From Streptomyces sp. NBC_01317 (GTDB taxonomy: Bacteria; Actinomycetota; Actinomycetes; Streptomycetales; Streptomycetaceae): 64,000 nt of DNA. Shown in pieces: positions 51,393 to 60,292 of this stretch. The stretch is from the NCBI RefSeq assembly GCF_035961655.1, contig NZ_CP108393.1:868001-932000 (forward strand), in the 5' to 3' direction. Within the stretch, counting starts at the first letter, position 1; each line of letters begins with the position of its first letter. Under the pieces are notes generated by a model. That model worked only from the letters and a program-made list of their open reading frames with translations. It did no database searches and was not told where the DNA came from. Made by a program: the position numbers and the translations under genes.

Positions 51393-52667
51393 ATGTCCAC
51401 CACCTCCGCATCCCGCTCCCCCGCGTCCCGCGTCCCCGCCGTCGTCGTCGGTGCCGGGCCGGCCGGGCTGGCGACCAGCTGGCACCTGGCCCGGCTCGGC
51501 GTCGGGCACGTCGTGCTGGAGCGCGACAGCGTCGGCGCCACCTGGCGCTCGGCTCGGTGGGACAGCTTCGCCCTGGTCACCCCGGCGTGGTCCGTGAGAC
51601 TGCCCGGCCTGCGGATGACGGACGACACCCCGGACGACGCCTTCCTGCCCCGCGACACGTTCGTGGAACTCCTCGACCGGTACGTGCGCGACACCGGCCC
51701 GCCCGTACGTACGGGAGTCGAGGTCCACGGGCTTCGCAGGGAAATGGGCGGGTACGTCCTGAACACGTCGGAGGGCGATCGGTCCACGCGTGCGGTGGTG
51801 ATCGCGAGCGGCGCGCTCCGTCTGCCGAAGGTCCCGGCAGGCGTCGACGTACCCCCCGGCATCACGGCGCTGCACGCCAACGACTACCGGCGCCCGGAGC
51901 AGCTGCCCCCCGGCGCGGTGGTGGTGGTCGGCAGCGGGCAGACCGGCACCCAGATCGCCGACGAGCTGCGCCGCGCGGGCCGGCGCGTCTTCCTCGCCAC
52001 CAGCGCCGTCGGACGCGTCCCCCGGCGCTACCGTGACCAGGACGTCTTCGCCTGGCTGCGGCACCTCGGCATGCTCGACCAGACCACCGAGCAGGCGCCG
52101 CCGGAGGCGCGGCGCGCACCTCAGCCGGCCCTGAGCGGCACGCACGGCGGCCGCACGCTGGCGCTCCAGCAGCTGGCCCGGGACGGCGTCGTCCTCCTCG
52201 GTCGCCTCACCGGCATCCACGGCGGACGTCTCCACTTCGCCGACGACCTCGCGGACCACATGCGGGGCGCGGACGCCTTCGCGGAACGCTTTCGCACCCA
52301 GGTCGACCAGTACCTCCAAGGCCGCCCGCCGGAGACGGGACCGGCAGAGGCAGGACCGGCGGACACCGACCCCGCCGAGCTGCCCCTCGACACCGTTCCG
52401 GCCGCCCCCACGGAGATCGACGCCTTGGGCGAAGGCATCTCAACCGTCCTGTGGTGCACGGGAATGCGCCCCGAAACGGCCTGGCTGCCCGACGAACTCC
52501 TCACCCCCACCGGCGTCCCGAAGCACCGGCGGGGAGACACACCCCTTCCAGGTGTCCACGTCGTGGGGTTCCCGTGGATGACACACCGGGCCTCCGGCAT
52601 CCTGTACGGCATGGGCACGGACGCCGCACACGTGGCGGAACGGATCAGAGCCGACCTCACGTCCTGA
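51393..52667 (+). CDS. FAD-dependent flavoprotein monooxygenase (CzcO-like)
   Basis: 424 residues. Two dinucleotide-binding motifs: VVVGAGPAGLATSWHLARLG (FAD, about 13-32) and VVVVGSGQTGTQIADELRRA (NADPH, about 172-191). WRSARWDSFALVTPAW follows the first, as in YUCCA/CzcO flavin monooxygenases that act on nitrogen- or sulfur-containing or ketone substrates. C-terminal MTHRASGILYGMGTDAAHVA is the family's FAD-contact region. Full length, no operon partner. Confidence 0.9.
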   Translation: MSTTSASRSPASRVPAVVVGAGPAGLATSWHLARLGVGHVVLERDSVGATWRSARWDSFALVTPAWSVRLPGLRMTDDTPDDAFLPRDTFVELLDRYVRDTGPPVRTGVEVHGLRREMGGYVLNTSEGDRSTRAVVIASGALRLPKVPAGVDVPPGITALHANDYRRPEQLPPGAVVVVGSGQTGTQIADELRRAGRRVFLATSAVGRVPRRYRDQDVFAWLRHLGMLDQTTEQAPPEARRAPQPALSGTHGGRTLALQQLARDGVVLLGRLTGIHGGRLHFADDLADHMRGADAFAERFRTQVDQYLQGRPPETGPAEAGPADTDPAELPLDTVPAAPTEIDALGEGISTVLWCTGMRPETAWLPDELLTPTGVPKHRRGDTPLPGVHVVGFPWMTHRASGILYGMGTDAAHVAERIRADLTS

Positions 52668-53394
52668 CTGATCGTTTCAGAATGACGTTCGGAGTCGTCG
52701 CAAGCAGATGATGCCGCAGGCCAGTTGGAGCAGGCCGAGGTGGAGGCCGGCGCGTATTTCGTAGCGGGTCCGCAGCTGTTCGAACTGATGGAGCCAGACG
52801 AAGGTCCGCTCCACCACCCAACGGGGTTTCCTCAGGGCAGAGCCATGGACGATACCTCTGCGGGCGATCTTTGTTTCCTGGACGGGCGCGGTCGACCGGC
52901 GAAGGTCCTGTGTGAACCCCCCTTGAGGGCTCGGACGTGTGAGCCAGCCGTCGACCGCCGCACCATCCATCTCCAGCAGTCCCGCCGTGCGCGGGTCCGC
53001 CGACGCGACCATTGTCATCAGCGACGGACAGGTGCCCCCGACGCCGTCACTCGACGTCGGTGGTCGCCGCCTACCCACTCGTCCAGGCCAACTGCCCGAT
53101 CGGGCGCTGGCCCTCCGTCGACACCCGGCACGAAAGGTCCATGGCAAACAGATCCGCCACAGCCACAGCCCCTCGCCCACCGCGCACCGATCCCCGCCGG
53201 ACCGACGCTTCCCCTGGAATATGCACGCGGCACACCAACAAGGCAAGGATCAAGAACCCCCAACTCCCGCTCAGAGCAAGGCTGTTACGCGGCAAGGCCC
53301 CTGCACGAGCCAAAAATCCGAGACCAACGCCACCATCGGCGTGAGCGGCGGAGACGTCGGGCCGTACGCACAGCCCCGTCGTACGCTTGCCCCC
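52668..53394. other. Stretch without an intact gene, holding a transposase remnant
   Basis: Filled mainly by the minus-strand IS5-like remnant at 52677-53180. From about 53180 to the GlxA-type gene start at 53395 only non-coding sequence is seen. Confidence 0.7.
52677..53180 (-). pseudogene. IS5-family transposase remnant
   Basis: On the minus strand the C-terminal end is clear: RWVVERTFVWLHQFEQLRTR (the Glu of the DDE triad is in VVERT) and LHLGLLQLACGIICLRRLRT before the stop at 52677. Upstream the match is lost through deletions and frame changes (fragments DLFAMDLSCRVSTEGQRPIG at about 53100-53160 lie in another frame), and the two catalytic Asp regions are missing. No terminal inverted repeats could be defined. 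Dead insertion sequence. Confidence 0.7.
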
Positions 53395-54351
53395 GTGACC
53401 GCTCCCTCCCCGCAACGCGTCGCCGTCCTCGTACTCGAAGGCGCGAAGCCGCTCGATGTCGGCATTCCCGCGCAGGTGTTCACGACCCGCGCGAGCATGC
53501 CGTACGAGGTACGGGTGTGCGGGGCGGCGCCCGGGCTCGTGGCCGGCGGTGACGGGCTGTCGTACTGGGTCGATCATGGGCCCGAGGCGCTGGCCTGGGC
53601 GGACATCGTCTTCATCCCCGGCTACCGGTTCCCTGGCCGCGACGACCCTCCGCGGGCCGTTCTCGACGCGCTGATCACCGCCCACGATCGCGGCGCGCGC
53701 CTCGCCGCGATCTCCACGGGCGCCTTCGCTCTCGCCGCGACGGGCCTGCTCGACGGCAAACGCGCCACCACGCACTGGCACTACACACGGGCGCTCGCGG
53801 CGAGGCACCCCTCGGTCCGGGTCGACGAGAACGTCCTCTTCGTCGACGAGGGCAGTGTGCTGACGTCGGCGGGCGCCGCCTCGGGCATCGACCTCTGCCT
53901 GCACATCCTGCGCCGCGATCTCGGAGTGTCCGCGTCGAACCACGCCGCCCGGCGCCTGGTGGCCGCCCCGTACCGCAGCGGCGGTCAGGCGCAGTACGTA
54001 CGGCGCACCGTGCCCGAATCGCTCGGCGAGCGGTTCGCCGCCACCCGGGAGTGGGCGCTGCACCGGCTCGACGAGCCGCTCACGCTCGACGTGCTCGCCC
54101 GGCACGCGGCGGTGTCGCCGCGCACGTTCTCGCGGCGCTTCGCCGAGGACACGGGGTACACGCCGATGCAGTGGGTCATGCGCGCCCGCGTCGACCTGGC
54201 CCGTGAGCTGCTCGAACGCTCCGAGCGCGGCGTCGAGCAGATCGCCGCCGACGTCGGCCTCGGTACGGGTGCCAATCTGCGGCTGCACTTCCAGCGCATC
54301 CTCGACACCACGCCGAGCGAATACCGTCGCACCTTCACCAAAGGCGAATAG
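53395..54351 (+). CDS. GlxA-type transcriptional regulator (DJ-1/PfpI domain plus AraC HTH)
   Basis: 318 residues. N-terminal DJ-1/PfpI-like ligand domain (VLVLEGAKPLDVGIPAQVF, IVFIPGYRF; the Cys of active DJ-1 enzymes is replaced, AISTGAFALAATGLLDG), then GKRATTHWHYTRALA as in GlxA proteins, and a C-terminal double AraC-type HTH (LDVLARHAAVSPRTFSRRFA, GVEQIAADVGLGTGANLRLH). GTG at 53395 has no ribosome site but lies 7 bases after TACGCT, so leaderless translation is likely. The gap gene follows 110 bp downstream and may be its target. Confidence 0.88.
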   Translation: MTAPSPQRVAVLVLEGAKPLDVGIPAQVFTTRASMPYEVRVCGAAPGLVAGGDGLSYWVDHGPEALAWADIVFIPGYRFPGRDDPPRAVLDALITAHDRGARLAAISTGAFALAATGLLDGKRATTHWHYTRALAARHPSVRVDENVLFVDEGSVLTSAGAASGIDLCLHILRRDLGVSASNHAARRLVAAPYRSGGQAQYVRRTVPESLGERFAATREWALHRLDEPLTLDVLARHAAVSPRTFSRRFAEDTGYTPMQWVMRARVDLARELLERSERGVEQIAADVGLGTGANLRLHFQRILDTTPSEYRRTFTKGE

Positions 54352-54461
54352 CACACTGCCACTGACCCAGTGGCGTGATCCTTTTGAACCATGGCACTCG
54401 CGCCGCTGCCGTCGGCCGACCCCGCGCGCGAGACTTCAGGTGAACCGAAGGGACACCACTC

Positions 54462-55457
54462 ATGACTCGTATCGCCATCAACGGATTCGGCCGTATCGGA
54501 CGCAACGCGCTGCGCGCGCTGCTCGAACGTGACACCGACCTGGAGGTCGTCGCCGTCAACGACCTCACGGAGCCCGCCGCCCTGGCCCGGTTGCTCGCCT
54601 TCGACTCGACGGCGGGCCGCCTCGGCCGCCCGGTGACCGTCGACGGGAACACTTTGGTGGTCGGCGGCCACCGCATCGCCGTGCTCGCCGAGCGCGACCC
54701 GTCCCAGCTGCCCTGGGCCAAGCTGGGCGTCGAGATCGTCCTCGAATCGACCGGCCGCTTCACGTCCGCGAAGGCCGCCCGCGCGCACCTCGAAGCGGGC
54801 GCGAAGAAGGTGCTGGTCAGCGCCCCGTCGGACGGCGCCGACGTGACGCTCGCATACGGGGTCAACAACGCCGCGTACGACCCGGCGTCGCACACGATCA
54901 TCTCGAACGCCTCGTGCACGACCAACGCGCTCGCGCCGCTGGCCGCCGTACTGGACGATCTCGCCGGCATCGAGCACGGCTTCATGACCACCGTGCACGC
55001 GTACACCCAGGAGCAGAACCTCCAGGACGGCCCGCACCGCGACCCCCGCCGCGCCCGCGCCGCCGCCGTCAACATCGTGCCGACCACCACGGGCGCCGCG
55101 AAGGCGATCGGCCATGTCCTGCCCAACCTGGACGGCAAGCTGTCGGGCGACTCGATCCGCGTACCGGTTCCGGTCGGGTCGATCGTCGAACTCAACACGA
55201 CCGTCGCCCGCGACGTGACGCGCGACGAGGTGCTGGAGGCGTACCGCGCCGCCGCGCGAGGACCGCTCGCGGGTCTTCTGGAGTACTCGGAGGACGCGCT
55301 GGTGTCGTCCGACATCACGGGCAATCCGGCCTCCGCGATCTTCGACTCGGCACTGACGCGCGTCGAGGGCCGCCACATCAAGGTCGTCGCCTGGTACGAC
55401 AACGAGTGGGGCTTCTCGAACCGCGTGATCGACACCCTGGAGTTCCTCACCCGCTGA
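54462..55457 (+). CDS. gap: Glyceraldehyde-3-phosphate dehydrogenase
   Basis: 331 residues, full length. NAD motif RIAINGFGRIGRNALRAL, Asp34 in VVAVNDLTEP (NAD preference), catalytic SNASCTTNALAPL (Cys 152) with His 179 in MTTVHAYTQEQ, and WYDNEWGFSNRVIDT at the end. Oxidises glyceraldehyde 3-phosphate to 1,3-bisphosphoglycerate. Sitting alone behind a GlxA-type regulator, it is more likely an accessory, regulated copy than the main glycolytic one, by context only. The degenerate dipZ gene begins immediately after its stop. Confidence 0.95.
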   Translation: MTRIAINGFGRIGRNALRALLERDTDLEVVAVNDLTEPAALARLLAFDSTAGRLGRPVTVDGNTLVVGGHRIAVLAERDPSQLPWAKLGVEIVLESTGRFTSAKAARAHLEAGAKKVLVSAPSDGADVTLAYGVNNAAYDPASHTIISNASCTTNALAPLAAVLDDLAGIEHGFMTTVHAYTQEQNLQDGPHRDPRRARAAAVNIVPTTTGAAKAIGHVLPNLDGKLSGDSIRVPVPVGSIVELNTTVARDVTRDEVLEAYRAAARGPLAGLLEYSEDALVSSDITGNPASAIFDSALTRVEGRHIKVVAWYDNEWGFSNRVIDTLEFLTR

Positions 55458-56780
55458 CTCCCTCACCTATGTGTCGCCGTGCATCCTGCCGGTGCTGCCC
55501 GTGGTCTTCCTCGCCGGAGGACCGGGCAAGCAGGAACCCTCGGCGGACACGCCGAAGGCGCCCGCGCTCCGGGCGACGGGGTCGGCCGCACCGGATCCGG
55601 CGGGCGGGACCGACGTCCTCGTCGCTCCCGCCCCGCCCCGCCCCGGGCGCGCGTCGCCCGCAACCGCCGCCCCTACGCGGTGGTCGCCGGGCTCGTCGTC
55701 AGCTTCAGCTTCTTCACGCTGCTGGGCCTGACACTGATCTCCGCCCTCGGCCTGCCGCAGGACATCCTGCGGTACGTGGGGCTCACGATCATCAGGCTGG
55801 CGGCGACGACGCGCAGTTTGCGCGGGTACGGAAGCCGTAACGCGTTCGGCGACGCGGCGCCCGGCCAGGGCGAAGACAAGAAGAGGAACGGCCGTGCCCA
55901 CGGCGAAGGACAGGGTCAGGGCGACGATGTCGAGACTGATCTCGCCGCGCGCCCCCGCCACGGTGATGGCCGCGAGGACCGGTCCCGCGCACGGCACGTA
56001 CAACAGCCCGCCATCCAGCGCGCGCTGCCCGACTACACCGGGCGGCCGCCCGATCGATCTGAAGTCGCTGCGCGGGAAAGTCGTTCTGATCGACTTCTGG
56101 ACGTACTCGTGCATCAACTGCCAGCGCAGCCTACCGCGCGGCGGGGCTCGACGTGATCGGTGTCCCTTCCCCGGAGTTCGCCTTCGAGAAGGACGCGGGC
56201 AACGTCGCCGACCGGGCGAAGAAGCTCGGGGTCACCTATCCGGTGGCTCTGGACAACAACCTGGACACCTGGAACAACTACCGCAACCGGACCGAGGATC
56301 TGATCAGGAACCTGCTCAAGCAGGCGGACCCCACCGTCCGGCTGCCGGGGCGCACGGAGTCCGCGCGGACCGGCGACCACCTCACGCAGGGCCGCACGCC
56401 GGAGACGTATCTCAGCAACCTCCGCATCCGCAGGTACGCCGGCCGGCCCCTCCAGGAGGACAAGGCGGCGGTCTACCGCTTCCCGGCCGCCCTCCCCGCC
56501 GACGGCATCGCCCTGGACGGCACCTGGACACGGATACGAACACTTCACCGCCGGACCTGGCGCCAAGGTCGCGCTCAACTACCGCGGCAAGAACGTGAAC
56601 GTCGTCCTGGCGGGCGACGGGCCGGTCCAGGAGCTCGTCAACGGCAAGGTGACCAAGACCCTTCAGGCCCACGGAACTCCCACGCTCTACAGCCTGGTCG
56701 ACGACCCCGAACCCCGCCGGGCGCGCGTCGAGATCCGCCCCACACCCGGTGTCGAGGCGTTCTCGTTCACCTTCGGGTAG
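55458..56780 (+). pseudogene. dipZ: dipZ (CcdA-thioredoxin fusion) pseudogene with deletions and an inverted segment
   Basis: Pieces of a DipZ-type cytochrome c biogenesis / thiol-transfer protein appear in order but in different frames: YVSPCILPVLPVVFLAGG at the start (the first residues are missing), RRPYAVVAGLVVSFSFFTLL (shift near the CCCCGC run at 55627-55645), [13 protein letters not shown]. About 55796-56021 is inverted. Then [29 protein letters not shown] with CINC (thioredoxin active site), [20 protein letters not shown], and a last frame [20 protein letters not shown] ending at 56780. Clearly not functional. Confidence 0.85.
55796..56021 (-). pseudogene. Inverted internal piece of the dipZ pseudogene
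   Basis: Read on the minus strand this part gives [40 protein letters not shown] and [15 protein letters not shown], then, after a frame shift, [11 protein letters not shown]: the CcdA membrane region that should lie, in plus orientation, between LRYVGL and IQRALPDYT. About 40 residues expected just before it are gone. An inversion inside the gene explains this. Confidence 0.85.
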
Positions 56781-57275
56781 CCGTCCGGCTCCCTCCCGGG
56801 GCGGATGGTTCGTACCGCACATGGACGAGGAGTTCGAACGGCAGGCCGGCACCCGGCTCGGTAGGGCGGACGCGTTCCTCTTCGGCCGCCGTACCTACGA
56901 GAATTTCGCGCGGGACTGGCCGACACGGAGCCGGCGCCCAGGCACTCCCGACCGAACCGATCCGCGCGGCCCGCACCGGACTCAGCTCCCGGTGCGGGCC
57001 GCGCGGCTGTGTCACACGGAATCCTCGCATCGCGCGGAACACTCGCCCGAATGCAGCACAGACGCCCACTCCTTCGAGGGAACAGGCCGGTGGGGACCAA
57101 CCCACCCCATGGGGTCCTGACGAAGAGGAAGCGTGGGCCGACCCCACGGCCGGGGCCACCGCTGGTGGCTCCGGGCGCGCGGTCCGGCTCCGTGCCCCAC
57201 CCCACCTGAACCTCCCCCTGCCCCCTCGCGCGGTGTGTGCGAGGGGCCGGGAGTTCGCATTCGAGAGGAACCGTC
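56781..57275. other. Degenerate stretch between the dipZ pseudogene and the DUF4331 gene
   Basis: Carries the dihydrofolate-reductase-like fragment at 56796-56930. From about 56940 to 57230 no feature is evident. The DUF4331 ribosome site GAGAGGAA ends the stretch. Confidence 0.6.
56796..56930 (+). pseudogene. Fragment of a dihydrofolate-reductase/RibD-like gene
   Basis: The frame reads RGGWFVPHMDEEFERQAGTR and ADAFLFGRRTYENFARDWP, matching the middle of DHFR-family proteins common in Streptomyces (GGW, then ADA-LLGRRTYE). Neither the start nor the remaining two thirds of the domain is present. A remnant about 45 codons long. Confidence 0.65.
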
Positions 57276-58856
57276 TTGAAGTCCAGACCTACATCATCGG
57301 CACGACCACGCTCGCGGCGCGTGCTCGACCAGTCCCTCCTCGTCCTGGGCGCCGGCGCGCTCGCGACCGGCCTCGGCGCCCTCACCCTGGCGCCGGGCGT
57401 CAGCGCCGCCTCCAGCCACCGCGAGGCGCCGCTGATCGCGGGCGACCCGCGTGCGGACAACACCGACGTGTACGCGTACACCAGCCTGGACCGCCCCGAC
57501 TCGGTCACGCTCCTGGCGAACTGGATCCCGTTCGAGGAGCCCAACGGCGGGCCGAACTTCTACGCCTTCGGCGAGGATCTCCGCTACAACATCAAGATCG
57601 ACAACACCGGTGACGGCGTCTCCGACATCACGTACACCTGGCGCTTCCACAACAAGGTCCGCGACGCGGCCAACCAGTTCCTGTACAACACCGGCCCGGT
57701 CACCTCGCTGAACGACCCGGACCTCAACTTCCGTCAGGTCTACGACCTGGTGGTCTCCCACGGGAGCAAGAGCAAGGTCCTGCTCTCCGACGTACCGGCC
57801 GCCCCCTCCCGCGTGGGGCCCGCCTCCATGCCGAACTACGCCGCCCTGCGCAACCAGGCGATCCGCAACGTACCCGGCGGCGGCAAGACCTTCGCCGGCC
57901 AGGCGGACGACTCGTTCTTCGCCGACCTCCGGGTCTTCGACCTCCTGTACGGCGGGAACCTGAGCGAGACCGGCCAGGACACCCTCGCGGGCTACAACGT
58001 CAACTCCGTCGCCCTTCAGATCCCCAAGGCACAGCTCGCGCTGAAGGGGAACCCGGGCCGTAACCCGGTCATCGGCGTGTGGTCGACGACCGACCGCCAG
58101 GGCGTGCAGGTCTCCGACTCGCGCGCGCCGCGCCCCGCCCCGTGGAAGCAGGTCTCGCGCCTGGGCAACCCGCTGGTCAACGAGGTGGTCGTACCGCTGA
58201 AGTACAAGGACGCCTTCAACACGCTCAACCCGGACCAGGACCGTACGGTCCAGCCGGTCGTCGACAAGGTCCTCGACCCGATCCTGCCCAAGCTGATCCA
58301 GCAGGTGTACGGCATCCCGGCCCCGGCCACCCCGCGCAAGGACCTGTTCGAGATCTACCTGACGGGCATCTGCAAGGCGTGCGGGCCGATCCAGGCCGAC
58401 CTCAACTCCCACCGCCTGAACAAGGACGCGTCGCTGAAGCAGATCGTCCCGGCGGAGGAGCTGCGCCTGAACATGGCCGTGCCGCCGACCGCCGACCCCC
58501 AGCGGTACGGCGTGCTCGCCGGTGACCTGGCGGGCTTCCCCAACGGCCGCCGCCTCACCGACGACGCCATCGACATCTCCCTCCAGGCGGTCGAGGGCGC
58601 CGCCCAGACCGGCCAGCTCGTTCCGGCCCTCGCGGACGGCGACAAGGTCGACACCAACGAGGTGCCCTTCGGGACGTCGTTCCCGTACCTGGCACTTCCG
58701 CACACCAAGTCCGTGAACAGCGGTCCGGACGCGCCCGAGAGGACCTCGATGAAGGGCGCCGCGGCCTTCGGCGGCCTCGGCGCGCTGCTGCTCGGTGCGG
58801 GCGGCCTCCGCCTTCGCCGTAGCCGCGGCCTCGGCCTCAGCCGCAGGTCCGGCTGA
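57276..58856 (+). CDS. DUF4331 secreted/anchored protein
   Basis: 526 residues. Signal region (RRVLDQSLLVLGAGALATGLG, cleavage near GVSAAS), then SSHREAPLIAGDPRADNTDVY, the hallmark DUF4331 start, and VVPLKYKDAFNTLNP, ICKACGPIQADLN (two Cys) and a C-terminal hydrophobic segment followed by an Arg-rich tail (LRLRRSRGLGL), so probably a cell-surface protein held by its C terminus. Function unknown. TTG at 57276 is chosen: AGAGGAA 5-6 bases before it; an upstream GTG at 57237 lacks a site. Followed by a strong hairpin and the TPR and NicO genes. Confidence 0.85.
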   Translation: MKSRPTSSARPRSRRVLDQSLLVLGAGALATGLGALTLAPGVSAASSHREAPLIAGDPRADNTDVYAYTSLDRPDSVTLLANWIPFEEPNGGPNFYAFGEDLRYNIKIDNTGDGVSDITYTWRFHNKVRDAANQFLYNTGPVTSLNDPDLNFRQVYDLVVSHGSKSKVLLSDVPAAPSRVGPASMPNYAALRNQAIRNVPGGGKTFAGQADDSFFADLRVFDLLYGGNLSETGQDTLAGYNVNSVALQIPKAQLALKGNPGRNPVIGVWSTTDRQGVQVSDSRAPRPAPWKQVSRLGNPLVNEVVVPLKYKDAFNTLNPDQDRTVQPVVDKVLDPILPKLIQQVYGIPAPATPRKDLFEIYLTGICKACGPIQADLNSHRLNKDASLKQIVPAEELRLNMAVPPTADPQRYGVLAGDLAGFPNGRRLTDDAIDISLQAVEGAAQTGQLVPALADGDKVDTNEVPFGTSFPYLALPHTKSVNSGPDAPERTSMKGAAAFGGLGALLLGAGGLRLRRSRGLGLSRRSG

Positions 58857-58867
58857 CCCACCACGCT

Positions 58868-58907
58868 CCGGGCGGGGCACGGAGGTCGGTCCTCCGGTCC
58901 CGCCCGG
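58868..58907. terminator. Hairpin after the DUF4331 gene
   Basis: CCGGGCGGG ... CCCGCCCGG outer stem with an inner CGGAGG/CCTCCG stem. Located 12 bp after the stop codon; it could end or attenuate transcription before the TPR gene. Confidence 0.75.
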
Positions 58908-58942
58908 GGCCCCATCCATCGCCTTTCACCGGGGAGAATCCT

Positions 58943-60292
58943 GTGCACCGGCCCGAAGACCCACCCGCCCCCGCGATCCGCCGGCGCAGACACCTGCGCA
59001 ACACCGCGATCACTCTCGCCCTGGGAGCGGTCATGTTCACCGTCGGCGCCATCGGCCTCTCCCCCGCCGGCTCCGGCACACCCGAACCCGACACCTCGGT
59101 CACCGCTTCGCCCGCCTCCGGCCAGGCGCGCGGCATCGAGGCGATGCGCGAGCGGGTACGGCGCCTACCGAAGGATCCGGTCAGCTGGGCGGACCTCGGG
59201 ATGGCGCTGGTGCAGCAGGCCAGGACCACCGCCGACCAGTCCACGTACGCCCAGGCCGAGACGGCCCTGCGCCGCTCGCTCGCACTCCTGCCGGCCGAGA
59301 ACCTCCACGCCGAGATCGGCATGGGCGCCCTCGCCGCGGCCCGCCACAGCTTCCGTGACGCCCTGACCTGGGCCCGCAGGGCCATCGCGACCAGCCCCGC
59401 GACCCCCGCCTCCTACGGAGTCCTGGCCGACGCCCACACCCAACTCGGCCGGTACAAGGACGCGGAGGACGCCGTACAGAAGATGGCCGACCTGCGCCCG
59501 GACAGCTCCTCCCTGGCCCGCGCCTCCTACACGTTCGAGCTGCGCGGCGACACCGGCCGGGCCACGTCCCTCATGGAACGCGCGCTGCGGGCGGGGGGCA
59601 CCCCGGGCGAGCGCGCCTTCGCCCACACCCACCTGGCCTCCCTCGCCCAGGAGAGCGGCGACCCCGCGACCGCGCTGCGCCTGGCGGACGCCGGTCTGGC
59701 CCTCGCGCCCCGGGACCCCGGTCTGCTGGCGGCCCGCGCCAAGGCCCACGCGGCCCGGGGGGAGTTCCGGCAGGCGGTCGCCGACTACACCACGGCGGTC
59801 GCGGCGGCCCCGCTGCCGCAGTACCTCCTGGAACTCGGCGAACTCCAGCAGTCCCTCGGCCACCGCGACGAGGCCGAGGGCCAGTACGCGGTCCTGCGCG
59901 CCCAGGAAACACTCAGCCGGGCGGGCCGCGCCCCGGCGGACGTCGACGCGATCCTGTTCGAAGCCGACCACGGTGACCCCCGGCGGGCCGTGACCATGGC
60001 CGAAGCCGCCGTACGGGAGCGGCCGTTCATCGCCGTACAGGACGCGTACGCCTGGGCGCTGCACCGCGCCGGACGCGACGAGCAGGCCCTCGTACCGGCG
60101 GACCGGTCTCTCGCGCTCGGCACCCACAGCGCGCTTTTCCTGTACCACCGCGGCGCCATCCACCAGGCACTCGGTGACACCGCCGCCGCCCGGCGCGATC
60201 TCCGGCGGGCGCTGGCCATCGACCCCTCCTTCCATCCGCTGCACGCCCCCGCGGCGCGCGCGGCGGTCCGGCGAATCGACGACACCCCATGA
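58943..60292 (+). CDS. Membrane-anchored TPR protein
   Basis: 449 residues. A single N-terminal membrane segment (TAITLALGAVMFTVGAIGLS, about 23-42) after a basic start, then a periplasmic-side/extracellular TPR array of about ten helical pairs: VSWADLGMALVQQARTT, ASYGVLADAHTQLGRYKDAE, DPGLLAARAKAHAARGEFRQ, LFLYHRGAIHQALGDTAAAR. GTG start with GGGGAG 6 bases before. Its stop overlaps the NicO start (ATGA). Probably a scaffold for the neighbouring surface and transport proteins. Confidence 0.85.
   Translation: MHRPEDPPAPAIRRRRHLRNTAITLALGAVMFTVGAIGLSPAGSGTPEPDTSVTASPASGQARGIEAMRERVRRLPKDPVSWADLGMALVQQARTTADQSTYAQAETALRRSLALLPAENLHAEIGMGALAAARHSFRDALTWARRAIATSPATPASYGVLADAHTQLGRYKDAEDAVQKMADLRPDSSSLARASYTFELRGDTGRATSLMERALRAGGTPGERAFAHTHLASLAQESGDPATALRLADAGLALAPRDPGLLAARAKAHAARGEFRQAVADYTTAVAAAPLPQYLLELGELQQSLGHRDEAEGQYAVLRAQETLSRAGRAPADVDAILFEADHGDPRRAVTMAEAAVRERPFIAVQDAYAWALHRAGRDEQALVPADRSLALGTHSALFLYHRGAIHQALGDTAAARRDLRRALAIDPSFHPLHAPAARAAVRRIDDTP

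Noticed and set aside
53071..54354. 427-codon minus-strand frame opposite the GlxA-type regulator
   Set aside because: Antisense of an intact AraC-type regulator. Only its last part overlaps the transposase remnant, and that is treated separately.
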